Assembly (NCBI GenBank): GCA_944376695.1
Contig: CALWDM010000002.1
Coordinates: 1 to 64,000 of the forward strand
Source: an uncultured Mediterraneibacter sp.
GTDB taxonomy: Bacteria > Bacillota > Clostridia > Lachnospirales > Lachnospiraceae
Reading direction: 5' to 3'
DNA: 64,000 nt
Below are positions 15,027 to 23,710 of this stretch, piece by piece (positions within the stretch are counted from its first letter, which is position 1; each line of letters begins with the position of its first letter). Below the pieces are notes generated by a model. It was not told the DNA's origin and did no database searches. It was given only the letters and a program-made list of their open reading frames with translations. The translations under genes were made by a program, and so were the position numbers.

Positions 15027-17306
15027 ATGAATATGAAGCCAATAGAAGACTATTTTGCTTCAAAAATCCATAAGCCTTTTTACATGGTAGTCGGAGATAA
15101 GGAATACGGAGAAGTAATAGATAACTTAAAAAGCAGAGCGATCAGTTTTTTGCGTATAAGTGAATGCTGCAAAAATGTCGACAAACTTCCTGATTTAGAT
15201 GCGATGAGAGAAAAACTTGAAACAGCGGATGTTTCATTTTCTTACAATAATATTGTGATGCTCGGTTTGGGGGAATACCTTGCTTTATGCGGCAACGAAA
15301 GAGTAAACGATGTTTTGACCGAACTGAAAGATTACAATCTGGGAAATGCTCAGGTCGTTTTGTTGCTGAGATGTGTAGAGCCTCAGGTAAGATTACTTGT
15401 AAAGAATGATAAAAGGTTGGTTGAAAGCGGAAGGGTTGCATTTAGTGATGAACTTGCTACATCACTGTGCTTTAAATTTTCTGATCCTGGACTTGGAATA
15501 TATAAAATAAATGGAGTAAAAAATCTTCTGAAAGTTCTGGAAGGCGGGGCCAATAATGAAGTGTCTGCGAACACTATTATGGAATTTAGAGATTCCTTGC
15601 TTCCTATTCAGCGTGTAAGAGATTCTTATGAAGCGATTGCCAAAAATATAAACATGGATGAAGTCCCTAAGGAGTACGGGACAGAAGATATGTGGGAGAA
15701 GTTGCTTACAGATCTTCGGAATATGAATTTTCAAACTAACAAGTTGTTTGAAGAATATGGATTTACTGATTTTCAGGATGCTGATTTTTACGGTTTACTA
15801 TATGGAGAGGAGTATAATAGTTGGTTGTTTTACATCTATTTGGTGATGAATGCCAAAGCATATGAAGGTAAATACTTGGGATATGTTTTAAAAAACAGTA
15901 CAGGACTTTCCGGTTTCAAGAAAGGAATACTATGTGCTATTATTGCCGTTTCTCATACAAATGCTGAGTATCAGCAATTTTATAAAGAACGGAAAAGACT
16001 GTTATCACATTATCCCGAAGCAGAAATAGCTCCCTTTGTAAATGACAATCGTGTAAACGTCGGTGAAAGTGTTTATAAATTAACGGATAATACTTTGGTT
16101 GAAAAGCAGGAGGTTATCATTTGGATTGCCAATAATGGCCTGCCTGAGAATCTTGGGGAGTTATACCCAGATCTTGCTGCTTATACCAACAGATATCCGT
16201 TTAATGGGAATGGGCTTGATTCTGGATTTGCTGCTAGAATAACAACATATTTTGAAAAATATAAGGAACTCAAGCTTAGAAATAGTCTAACCGATGATTT
16301 TTTGAAAGAAGTAGACAAACTTGCGCTTGAGAGAATATATAATCGTCTTCCGAAGAGAGATGAGCTTGTTAAAGAAAAGAATGACGGGTCTACTCAGCTT
16401 TTTTGGATTGATGCACTTGGAGTAGAATATCTTGGATTCATTGCGGAACTTGCAAGAAGACGCGGGCTGAAAATTTCTGTAGAAATCGGCAGGGCTGAAC
16501 TGCCCACTATTACTTGTGAAAACAATGCCTTCTTTAATAACTGGCCAGAAGATTTAAGGCATCCGAAAGAGGAGGAACTTGATGAAATAAAACATAAAGA
16601 TAAAGGTGGATATTACTATAGTTCGAAAAATCCTTATCCTATTCATTTGGCAAGGGAGTTGGAAATCATTGAAAAAGCAGTTAGTGATGTCGCTACGACA
16701 TTAGGCCTTAGAAAGTACGAACGCGTTGTGATTGCAAGTGATCACGGAGCATCACGTCTTGCGGTGTTGCGTAATAAGAAAGAAAAATACGAAACCGATA
16801 CAAAGGGTAAACATTCAGGAAGGTGTTGTAAATTCTTTTCTGGATGTGATCTTCCATTTGCAATAAATGAGGAAGATCGAGGATATATAGTTCTTGCTGA
16901 TTATGGAAGATTTAAGGGTAGCCGAGAGGCCAATGTAGAAGTACACGGAGGAGCTTCGCTGGAAGAGGTTATTGTACCGATCATTACCTTTTCGCTGAAT
17001 GATAGCAGCTTTGTTGTGACAGTCGTTGATGGAGAAAAGATTAAGGCTGATTATAAAAAGGGAATTACTGTAACCTTATATGTAAATAAAACTATAAGAG
17101 ATACTCTGACCATAGGGTATGAAAATAAGAGATATCAGTCCGAATGTATTGATGATAATCATTTCAAAGTTGATATTCCAGATATTAAAAGATCGGGAAC
17201 GTATTCAGCAGATGTTTATCTGGGCAATGATCTCGCCGGTCATATAGAAATCGAAGCAGCCGGTAAGAGTGCAACTATGAATGACGATTTCGATGATTTG
17301 TTTTGA
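15027..17306 (+). CDS. pglZ: PglZ alkaline-phosphatase-superfamily protein of type 4 BREX
   Basis: A 759-residue protein with GGAGGTG before its ATG, 5 bp after brxC. The PglZ domain lies in the C-terminal half: metal-site motifs FWIDALGVEYLGF (Asp near residue 463), IASDHGASRLA (Asp-His near 572) and EVHGGASLEEVIVPI (His near 640). PglZ is the one component found in every BREX type. Its exact chemistry is not settled, but structural relatives hydrolyse phosphoesters. The N-terminal half is helical and has no recognisable domain. Length and order fit type 4. Intact. Confidence 0.92.
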   Translation: MNMKPIEDYFASKIHKPFYMVVGDKEYGEVIDNLKSRAISFLRISECCKNVDKLPDLDAMREKLETADVSFSYNNIVMLGLGEYLALCGNERVNDVLTELKDYNLGNAQVVLLLRCVEPQVRLLVKNDKRLVESGRVAFSDELATSLCFKFSDPGLGIYKINGVKNLLKVLEGGANNEVSANTIMEFRDSLLPIQRVRDSYEAIAKNINMDEVPKEYGTEDMWEKLLTDLRNMNFQTNKLFEEYGFTDFQDADFYGLLYGEEYNSWLFYIYLVMNAKAYEGKYLGYVLKNSTGLSGFKKGILCAIIAVSHTNAEYQQFYKERKRLLSHYPEAEIAPFVNDNRVNVGESVYKLTDNTLVEKQEVIIWIANNGLPENLGELYPDLAAYTNRYPFNGNGLDSGFAARITTYFEKYKELKLRNSLTDDFLKEVDKLALERIYNRLPKRDELVKEKNDGSTQLFWIDALGVEYLGFIAELARRRGLKISVEIGRAELPTITCENNAFFNNWPEDLRHPKEEELDEIKHKDKGGYYYSSKNPYPIHLARELEIIEKAVSDVATTLGLRKYERVVIASDHGASRLAVLRNKKEKYETDTKGKHSGRCCKFFSGCDLPFAINEEDRGYIVLADYGRFKGSREANVEVHGGASLEEVIVPIITFSLNDSSFVVTVVDGEKIKADYKKGITVTLYVNKTIRDTLTIGYENKRYQSECIDDNHFKVDIPDIKRSGTYSADVYLGNDLAGHIEIEAAGKSATMNDDFDDLF

Positions 17307-17324
17307 TGAGTAGGAGGAATCTAA

Positions 17325-18839
17325 GTGACTATTACTGAGGAAAAATTAAAGAATTGCTTTGATGAGATGGTTGTGTACAAAGATCTCAAAAAGCAGAGTA
17401 ACGTCTTTTCAGCACTTAGCCTTCCATCTTTTATGAGGGATTGGATCCTTCGGAAATTTGAAGATGAGAATGGCACTTTTGATGTGGATAGGGTCTTAAA
17501 ATTTGTACATACCTATCTTCCTAAAAAAGAAGATTGGAATTCAATAAAAAATCGTGTGGTCATAGAACAGGAGACTGTAAGATTTTTAGCCAAAATATCT
17601 ATCGACATAGATATAAAGACAGGAAAGGTTTCATTCTCACTGCCTGATTTTGGACTTTCGTTTAAAGACACACTGATTGATGAAAATGTCTGGAATGAAT
17701 GCAAGGCCGATCTTATTCATGAATATGAGACGTGGGGAATGGTCGAACTGGGATATCAGTCCCCTGACGAGTATGAGCACGAATGGTCATTCAACGTTAA
17801 TAAAAATCGGGACAGATCTAAAGCCGGCAAAAAAGGAAAGATTAAGTTGCTTTCTTTTAAACCGTTTTGTCCATACAGAATAGACATTGATTATTTTAAG
17901 GATGCAAGAAAAGAATTCTCCACGAAGGAATGGATCGATATTATTTTGGGCGCAGTGGACTATAATGCTGACGGGTATAACGGCGATGAAGAAAAGAAGC
18001 TCACCATGCTTACACGTCTGCTTCCTTTCATAGAAAAAAGATTGAATTTAATAGAATTAGCGCCTAAGGGGACAGGGAAATCTTATTTGTTCGGACGAGT
18101 AAGTCGTTTTGGCTGGCTGTCAAGCGGCGGAATTATGAGCCGTGCAAAAATGTTTTATGATCAAAACCGTCATATGGAAGGCTTGGTGGCAGGAAACGAT
18201 TTCATCACGCTTGATGAGGTTCAGACGATTTCATTTACGGATACTGATGAAATGAGAGCCGCCCTTAAGGGATATCTTGAATCTGGTGTCTATACTGTCG
18301 GTAATCACGAGGGTACCGCTTATGCAGGAATGATTTTATGTGGAAATATAAGCAAAGCATCTATGGAAGAAGACGGTTATGGAAACATGTTCGTGGAGCT
18401 TCCAAAAGTTTTTCATGAATCTGCACTTATTGATAGGTTTCATGGTTTTATAAAAGGTTGGAACATTCCGAGAATGAACGATGATTTAAAGGCATCCGGT
18501 TGGGCTTTAAACTCGGAATACTTCTGTTCAATCATGCATGAACTAAGAGATGATATGAGCTATAGAGCAATAGTTGATGAGCTTGTTGTTGTTCCTGACG
18601 GCGCAGACACAAGAGATACGGAGGCAGTAAAAAGAATTTCTACGGCGTATTTAAAACTTCTATTCCCTAACGTAAGGCAACCCAGTGATATCTCATCTGA
18701 CGATTTCAAGCGATACTGTTTGGACAGGGCAAGAAAAATGAGAGATACCATCAAATATCAGTTAGGCTTGCTGGATGATGAGTATAAAGGAAAGGACATA
18801 CCTGCATTTACTGTGTGCAGAGATTATGACAATGATTAA
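17325..18839 (+). CDS. brxL: BrxL: Lon-related AAA+ protein, short form
   Basis: A 504-residue protein starting at GTG 17325 with AGGAGG upstream. The AAA+ core has Walker A APKGTGKSYLFGRVS near residue 248 and Walker B NDFITLDEVQT near 292, followed by a sensor region around MILCGNISKAS. It ends without a C-terminal Lon protease domain, like the short BrxL family of about 450-500 residues; type 1 BrxL is longer. BrxL of other systems is a DNA-binding motor needed for defence rather than marking. The stop codon overlaps the next small gene. Confidence 0.9.
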   Translation: MTITEEKLKNCFDEMVVYKDLKKQSNVFSALSLPSFMRDWILRKFEDENGTFDVDRVLKFVHTYLPKKEDWNSIKNRVVIEQETVRFLAKISIDIDIKTGKVSFSLPDFGLSFKDTLIDENVWNECKADLIHEYETWGMVELGYQSPDEYEHEWSFNVNKNRDRSKAGKKGKIKLLSFKPFCPYRIDIDYFKDARKEFSTKEWIDIILGAVDYNADGYNGDEEKKLTMLTRLLPFIEKRLNLIELAPKGTGKSYLFGRVSRFGWLSSGGIMSRAKMFYDQNRHMEGLVAGNDFITLDEVQTISFTDTDEMRAALKGYLESGVYTVGNHEGTAYAGMILCGNISKASMEEDGYGNMFVELPKVFHESALIDRFHGFIKGWNIPRMNDDLKASGWALNSEYFCSIMHELRDDMSYRAIVDELVVVPDGADTRDTEAVKRISTAYLKLLFPNVRQPSDISSDDFKRYCLDRARKMRDTIKYQLGLLDDEYKGKDIPAFTVCRDYDND

Positions 18840-19035
18840 GATGGCAGACTGTTATATTTGCGGAAAAAAGAATATCAGTAAAAACGAAATAGGACTTACA
18901 AAAAAACTGATGGGGAAAAGTTCTAAGAATTTTTATTGTATATCTTGTTTAGCTGAGCAATTGGAAGTGACCACTGAGGAACTTCAGGACAAAATCGAAG
19001 AGTTCAAAAATGAGGGGTGCAAACTTTTTGAGTGA
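18832..19035 (+). CDS. Small CxxC (zinc-ribbon-like) protein in the BREX operon
   Basis: About 67 residues with two Cys pairs, MADCYICGKKN near the N-terminus and FYCISCLAEQLEV in the middle, followed by a short acidic helix. The start is uncertain: ATG 18826, 18832 and 18841 are all in frame and none has a strong ribosome site, so translation is probably coupled to the end of brxL. The Cys pairs suggest a zinc or metal site, or a sulfur carrier role beside the cysteine desulfurase; the last is inference. No family name is recognised. Confidence 0.75.
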   Translation: MIKMADCYICGKKNISKNEIGLTKKLMGKSSKNFYCISCLAEQLEVTTEELQDKIEEFKNEGCKLFE

Positions 19036-19050
19036 GGCAGGTGGAATTTT

Positions 19051-20169
19051 GTGATTTATGCTGATAATGCAGCGACAACGAAATTAGATACAGATGCGTT
19101 GGAAACAGCTATGCCCTTTTTAACTGGGGAATATGGTAATGCTTCACAGCCGTATTTCTTCGCCAAACCGGCCAAGAAGGCAATCTCCGAGGCTCGTGAA
19201 ACTATTGCTGCGTGCATAGGAGCGGAGCCGGACGAAATCTATTTTACCTCTGGCGGTACCGAGAGTAACAACTGGGCGATTAAGAGTTCAGTATTTCCCG
19301 ACGCAAAAATGCGAACAATCATTACATCCAAGATTGAGCACCATGCTGTATTGAATACTTGCGCGGCAATCGAGCTGCTCGGCTATCCAGTAACTTACCT
19401 GCCGGTGACGGATGATGGTATTGTGCAGCCGGAAAAGCTTTCACAGTATATAACGGACAATACGAGACTCGTCTCTGTTATGCTGGCTAATAACGAGATT
19501 GGGACAATCGAACCGATCAAGGAGCTTACCAGAATTGCGCATGAACATGGTACACTGTTCCATACCGACGCAGTGCAGGCGGTTGGTCATATTCCAATTA
19601 ATGTGAAAGAACTTGACGTTGATATGCTCTCTGCGTCGGCACATAAATTTAACGGAATGAAGGGCAGCGGATTTCTGTATATCCGTAAAGGCGTAGAGCT
19701 TCATCCTTATGCTGATGGCGGCTCACAGGAGCACGGTAGACGTGGCGGCACAGAGAACGTGGCGGCAATCGCAGCTATGGCTGTAGCTCTGAAAAAGAAC
19801 TGCAATCGCATGGAAGCGTCCTCACAGAGACTCCGAAAGCTAGAGAAAATTCTTCTGGATACGTTGACTTTTGCGGGCATTGAGTACAGAAGAAACGGCA
19901 ATAGCTATCATCTTCCTGGAAATGTAAATATTTCCATCAAAGGAGCTGATGGCGAGATGCTACTTCATCGGTTGGACCTGAAGGGAATCTGTATTTCCAC
20001 TGGCTCCGCATGCGATTCAGTAAATGCTCGTGTCTCTCATGTGATAGAGGCGATTCATGTGCCGGAAGAATATGCAAAAGGCACGATACGCATTTCCTTC
20101 GGTGTGGAGAATACAGAAGAAGAAGCCTTAGCGATTGCAGAGGCGTTGATTGGTATTTTGAGGAAGTAA
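19051..20169 (+). CDS. Cysteine desulfurase (NifS/IscS/DndA-like)
   Basis: A 372-residue PLP enzyme starting at GTG 19051. The cofactor Lys199 lies in SASAHKFNGMKGSGF, the active Cys321 in ISTGSACDS, and the PLP-binding ADNAATTKLD and FTSGGTESNNWA motifs are at the N-terminus. It converts L-cysteine to alanine and carries persulfide sulfur to acceptors. Enzymes of this family (DndA, SspA) supply sulfur for DNA phosphorothioation. As last gene of the operon, 15 bp after the CxxC protein, it is the likely sulfur donor for BrxP. That link is inferred from context; a housekeeping role cannot be excluded. Confidence 0.88.
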   Translation: MIYADNAATTKLDTDALETAMPFLTGEYGNASQPYFFAKPAKKAISEARETIAACIGAEPDEIYFTSGGTESNNWAIKSSVFPDAKMRTIITSKIEHHAVLNTCAAIELLGYPVTYLPVTDDGIVQPEKLSQYITDNTRLVSVMLANNEIGTIEPIKELTRIAHEHGTLFHTDAVQAVGHIPINVKELDVDMLSASAHKFNGMKGSGFLYIRKGVELHPYADGGSQEHGRRGGTENVAAIAAMAVALKKNCNRMEASSQRLRKLEKILLDTLTFAGIEYRRNGNSYHLPGNVNISIKGADGEMLLHRLDLKGICISTGSACDSVNARVSHVIEAIHVPEEYAKGTIRISFGVENTEEEALAIAEALIGILRK

Positions 20170-20255
20170 GTGAATGGTAAGGAGGTTTTTTTACTTATCC
20201 CATTTCTCTGGGGCATGCTCTGGAAGGTCGCGGTTGATAAGTCATGCGCCGCTGT

Positions 20256-20324
20256 TCATTGGCGGCGCTTACTATAACATTCATCCGGAAGTTCTTTCGA
20301 CCATGGCATGATCGATCCCAGCAT
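20256..20324 (-). pseudogene. C-terminal fragment of an IS66-family transposase
   Basis: The reverse strand encodes SIMPWSKELPDECYSKRRQ before a stop codon. The MPWS-x-ELP-x-C motif is the signature end of IS66 TnpC transposases. The upstream sequence in this frame is not recognisable, so only the tail remains. Confidence 0.55.
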
Positions 20325-20610
20325 TGCTTCATCTCTATTCCCGTCTTTATCTTTTCGCTTCCGGGGGAATACAACAATCTTCCGTGGACTAGACGCTGCT
20401 CTTGTTGGGTATATCCGCTGATACTTTATCGATGCTGTTCCCAAAGGGAAATAGTATGATTACAACCAGTCGGCAGTACAGGGTGTCCAATACTGCAATC
20501 GGTTATTCGTCATTGAGGATTCCATTAACAAAAAAGTATCCCGGTGATTATGAAAAGCGGAAATAGCTTCGTCTCGAAAAGGAAAAACCTGTTCTAGAGG
20601 CTTTCTGGTC

Positions 20611-20799
20611 GTGACCGGAGAGAATGCCAGTGCGGTAGTCTGCACAATGGTTGGAATGGCAAAAGCACATGGGCTGAATATTTATGGATATCTTAAATTT
20701 CTGCTGGAGCACCGGTCATGTAAAGATATGACCGATGAACAACTGCCAGAGCTGGCACCTTGGAGTGAAAAACTCCAATCTATCAAAAATCGCATATGA
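20611..20799 (+). pseudogene. C-terminal fragment of a second IS66-family transposase
   Basis: The frame reads ENASAVVCTMVGMAKAHGLN, then IYGYLKFLLEHR and LAPWSEKL. This matches the IS66 TnpC end, where SIVETAKANGLNPYKYLEYLL and LxPWS are typical. The N-terminal and catalytic parts are absent. It points the opposite way to the fragment at 20256-20324. Confidence 0.65.
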
Positions 20800-20933
20800 A
20801 TTATAGTGAATTACTCTAACTCGCAAAGGCCAGGGTAATTTTAAATTTTACGGCGGTACTACTTGGGACGGTTATCTTGTTAATAGGGAATATTTGTATT
20901 ATACTGGATATATCAAATTTTTTAGGAGACATT

Positions 20934-21923
20934 ATGCCAACAAAAGATTATAAATCTACCGATGCACTTATGCGTCATCTTCGTAAGAATGGGATTGCAA
21001 TTTCTGGAAGTTCACAGAAACAGCAATTGATTAATACTGGATATTTTCATGGTTATAAAGGATATCGTTTCTTTGTATCTTCTCAGAATAGACTCCCTTT
21101 TATATCGTATAATGAAATTAATGCGACAATCCAGTATGATACAAAATTAAAGTCATTGTTGTATGGAAAAATGATGTTTATAGAGACTGCACTGAAAAAT
21201 ATTGCACTTAATACAATCATGGACGAAGTAGGATCGAATAGTATTTATGATATGTATGATAAAGTTGTAAACAGTTACAAAAATGCATCACCCGGAACCT
21301 CAGAAGATATTAAGAAAAAATTTCAGATTAATAAGTTGAATTTACAGGGCTCTATTCAAAATTCTATTGCAGGAGCATATCGAAAGGATAATCCAAAGAT
21401 TACTCATTTTTATAATAATGTAAATTATAATGAGGTTCCAATTTGGGCAGTATTTGAAATTTTGACTATGGGCGATTTTGGATATCTTCTTTCCTGTCTA
21501 ACGATAGATATGAGAGAAAAAATTTCACGAGCGATAGGCATTAATCTGTCCTGTGATACCTATCGAGAATTAGTTTATAAATATGTATACGCTCTCAAAG
21601 ATTTGCGAAATGCTATTGCTCATAATGATGTTGTTTATGATACCCGATTCAGAAAAATGGATCCTTCTAGACCAATGAAGCAATGTCTAATTTTGGAAAT
21701 AGGGCTTCCATACATAAATTTTAAAACTATTGGAGATTATATCATTCTAATTTGCTATTATCTGAAATTGCTGAAAGTAACCAAAACAGAACTTAAAATA
21801 TTTATACGTGAATTTGAAAAAATCACAAAGGAATACGAAAACTCTGTAAATCCTGAAGTTACAAGGCTTACTATTCATCCAGATTTAGCTTCTCGCATGA
21901 CAATATTAAAAAGTTCTCTTTAG
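20934..21923 (+). CDS. Abi-family abortive-infection protein (AbiF/AbiD-like)
   Basis: A 329-residue protein of the Abi_2 family. The ATG at 20934 has AGGAG 5 bases upstream; the reading from 20877 lacks a ribosome site. Family features are LMRHLRKNGIAISGSSQKQQ near the N-terminus, the GYRF region, and the C-terminal LKDLRNAIAHNDVVYDTRF, an R-x4-6-H HEPN-type motif typical of RNases. Related lactococcal AbiD/AbiF proteins stop phage growth by abortive infection. A small-RNA-like unit lies directly downstream. The last 24 bp of the gene, including the stop codon, are duplicated in tandem. Confidence 0.88.
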   Translation: MPTKDYKSTDALMRHLRKNGIAISGSSQKQQLINTGYFHGYKGYRFFVSSQNRLPFISYNEINATIQYDTKLKSLLYGKMMFIETALKNIALNTIMDEVGSNSIYDMYDKVVNSYKNASPGTSEDIKKKFQINKLNLQGSIQNSIAGAYRKDNPKITHFYNNVNYNEVPIWAVFEILTMGDFGYLLSCLTIDMREKISRAIGINLSCDTYRELVYKYVYALKDLRNAIAHNDVVYDTRFRKMDPSRPMKQCLILEIGLPYINFKTIGDYIILICYYLKLLKVTKTELKIFIREFEKITKEYENSVNPEVTRLTIHPDLASRMTILKSSL

Positions 21924-21947
21924 ACAATATTAAAAAGTTCTCTTTAG
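21900..21947 (+). repeat. Exact 24-bp tandem duplication at the end of the Abi gene
   Basis: Two identical copies of a 24-bp unit (21900-21923 and 21924-21947), each ending in TTTAG. The first copy supplies the last seven codons and the stop of the Abi gene. Because the unit is a multiple of three and includes the stop codon, the protein is unaffected. Confidence 0.9.
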
Positions 21948-21951
21948 AGGA

Positions 21952-21980
21952 TTGCATATTTTTTGTGGTTATAGTATATT
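21952..21980 (+). promoter_or_regulatory. Promoter for the small-RNA-like unit
   Basis: TTGCAT at 21952-21957 and TATATT at 21975-21980 are separated by 17 bp, a good sigma-A promoter. The predicted start is near 21988. It begins 5 bp after the tandem duplication. Confidence 0.6.
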
Positions 21981-21987
21981 ATTAATA

Positions 21988-22052
21988 GCAATTGGGGTAT
22001 GTGTTTGCGGACACATACTTGGAGGAGTCGGAGAAGTCTGGCTCCTCTTTTT
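21988..22052 (+). ncRNA. Candidate small RNA downstream of the Abi gene
   Basis: About 65 nt. Hairpin 1: GTATGTGT (21997-22004) pairs with ACACATAC (22011-22018) around TTGCGG. Hairpin 2: GAGGAGTC (22022-22029) pairs with GGCTCCTC (22040-22047) and is followed by TTTTT, forming a terminator. With its own promoter the unit could be a short independent transcript. A structured RNA family named abiF RNA is known to occur next to Abi_2 genes; membership here is suspected from context and form but not tested. The alternative is a plain terminator for the Abi gene. Confidence 0.55.
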
Positions 22053-22380
22053 ATGTGTTAAAATAACAGATAAGTATATAGAAGTATCTGATTTCGATTT
22101 ATGAAGGCACAAAGAATAAGTTTTTGATAAGTATAGAACAGGATATGCTTACTATAGAATACATGTTGATTATTCCGACGCCACACCGGACTGGCGGCTC
22201 TGCCGCATTGTAACATTCATATGTATAATGAATCTTGAACGGACAAGATATTTCCATAGATACAGGGCATGCTGTTTAATATAATGTTCTTCGAATATTT
22301 TGTAATGAGAACAGTGTTTGGTTTGTAATAATCGTAAAAATGTAGAGAATTACTTGTATTGATTTTTTTAGCCAGTGAGT
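22053..22380. other. AT-rich interval without a gene
   Basis: About 330 bp, strongly AT-rich except for a GC-rich island near 22180-22210 that may be the tail of a lost coding sequence. I see no intact gene, repeat or clear promoter. Confidence 0.4.
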
Positions 22381-22590
22381 TTAACCATGTTGTTCATCAT
22401 CAATATATTCCATAATATCAGAAACAGAACAGTGTAACAGTCGGCACAATTGGTTGACTGTATTTGTACTGATGCTATTGCCCTTTTTAATGGAATGATA
22501 GGTTGCTTTTGAAAATCCCATTTTAAAAAGCGCATAGGACGAGATATTCTTTTGAGCCATAGTTTTAAAGAGTGGGCGATAGCTAATCAT
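22381..22590 (-). CDS. Small XRE-family repressor
   Basis: A 69-residue Cro/CI-type protein (HTH_26-like) with YALFKMGFSKATYHSIKKGN and VNQLCRLLHCSVSDIMEYI, the usual two halves of the domain. It is divergent from the gene at 22714 across about 120 bp that contains inverted sequence around CGGATATT and AATATCCG, a possible operator. It is likely a regulator of the replication or cargo genes of element 2; target unknown. Confidence 0.8.
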   Translation of the reverse strand: MISYRPLFKTMAQKNISSYALFKMGFSKATYHSIKKGNSISTNTVNQLCRLLHCSVSDIMEYIDDEQHG

Positions 22591-22713
22591 GTCTCCGTTT
22601 CATTCTCCTACTGTAGTATATGTGATTATTTTATTGATATACTCGGATATTGAAAATGTACGAATATCCGAGTATAATCATGAATATGAAAACAACATAT
22701 GAGGAGAAAAAGG

Positions 22714-23007
22714 ATGTCGCAAATAAAAGGTATTTTTGAAAGGGCAACTGTACGAGGAATCGCAGATTATTTGTTGTTTGGTATTGGTCCCGACAAAGAT
22801 GATCGGGATTATGAAGAACGGATGGATGAGATTTATCAAAGATTTGAGACAGCAGTTGCGAAATATGATCCAAATCCAAACTCAGAATTACTGGATCTGT
22901 GTAATGAACTTACAAGTGAAACTGCCAGTGTATATATGGAAATAGGGTTGCAGATAGGAATCTCGTTGATGAAGGAAATACAGAAGAATATTGACAGGGA
23001 AAATTAG
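22714..23007 (+). CDS. Hypothetical 97-residue protein of element 2
   Basis: A helical, acidic protein starting at ATG 22714 with GAGGAG about 9 bases upstream. No recognised domain, signal peptide or membrane segment. It is divergent from the small XRE gene and is followed by a good terminator, so it forms its own transcription unit. The C-terminus ends SLMKEIQKNIDREN. Function unknown; the layout resembles repressor-controlled single genes in mobile elements. Confidence 0.7.
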   Translation: MSQIKGIFERATVRGIADYLLFGIGPDKDDRDYEERMDEIYQRFETAVAKYDPNPNSELLDLCNELTSETASVYMEIGLQIGISLMKEIQKNIDREN

Positions 23008-23025
23008 AGAAGAGGACATTTTTAG

Positions 23026-23060
23026 AGTCGTCAGCTTATTTATGCTGGTGACTTTTTTTT
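23026..23060 (+). terminator. Rho-independent terminator
   Basis: AGTCGTCAGC (23026-23035) pairs with GCTGGTGACT (23044-23053), with one G-T pair, and is followed by a run of T. It closes the transcript of the 97-residue gene. Confidence 0.82.
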
Positions 23061-23330
23061 ATGTTCTTTTTTAAAAATAATTTCCTTGCACACTGTAAAA
23101 CCACCCGATTTCGTTTCTATTAGTGAAGGGTGAAATAAAACTTTTCTATTCAGATGTTATAAAATTGCTTCTTCCAGTTTGGATAAGTGAGGAGATTTTT
23201 AGAAAAGCACAATATCAAATCGCCCGAAGAAGTAACATTCTGTAGTTTTCATAAAAAATAAAATTTTTGTTCATTTTCTTGTAAAAACCATGCGGATTTT
23301 TTGGATAAGCAGAGGGAAGTGTCTTTTCTA

Positions 23331-23490
23331 GAGCAAGATCCACCCCGGTAATACCGAAATCCATGTTATGGATTTTCCCTTCCCTTTTGGGGGCGTGATC
23401 TTGATGGGGATTTCTAAGAGCAAGATCCACCTCGTAATACACAATCGTGTATTCCAGAGTAGTGCTCTTGCTTGGGATTTCAATTCCCCA
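23331..23490. repeat. Direct repeats and palindromes, candidate oriT/oriV
   Basis: The 14-bp direct repeat GAGCAAGATCCACC occurs at 23331-23344 and 23418-23431. Between and after them are three palindromes: GGTA-A-TACC at 23347-23355, AAATCCAT-GTT-ATGGATTT at 23357-23375 and AATACAC-AATC-GTGTATT at 23436-23453. The density of dyads in 160 bp just upstream of the rep genes suggests a site bound or nicked by a replication or relaxase protein. Confidence 0.55.
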
Positions 23491-23710
23491 TACCCTCGAT
23501 GATCTGCTTCTTTAGCAGATATTAGCGTCCACTGGAAAGTGAGACGCAGCACAAAAGGAAGATCCCGGCAGGACTGCCGGCTTCCCCATTTGTGGTGTTA
23601 CTGCGTAACAGGAAGAATGAAAGGAGGATTCATGAGAAGAAAGAGACTGGAACGGACTCCGAACTATTCGCATTCTGCCGGACTCGGGAGGTAGTCCAGA
23701 TAAATTATTC

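Larger units (their letters stand above)
20170..20933. other. IS-scarred interval between BREX and the Abi gene
   Basis: About 760 bp without an intact gene. It contains two C-terminal fragments of IS66-type transposases in opposite directions (separate entries) and unassignable sequence between them. The end of the interval, about 20880-20930, is AT-rich and probably carries the promoter of the Abi gene. Confidence 0.55.

Noticed and set aside
19051..20169. The desulfurase as ordinary IscS for iron-sulfur clusters
   Set aside because: No iscU, sufU or thiI gene lies near it, and it ends the BREX operon with 15-bp spacing; a defence-linked role fits better, though a housekeeping role is not excluded.
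23331..23490. Possible CRISPR array from the repeated GAGCAAGATCCACC
   Set aside because: There are only two copies with unequal internal palindromes, no regular spacers and no cas genes nearby.
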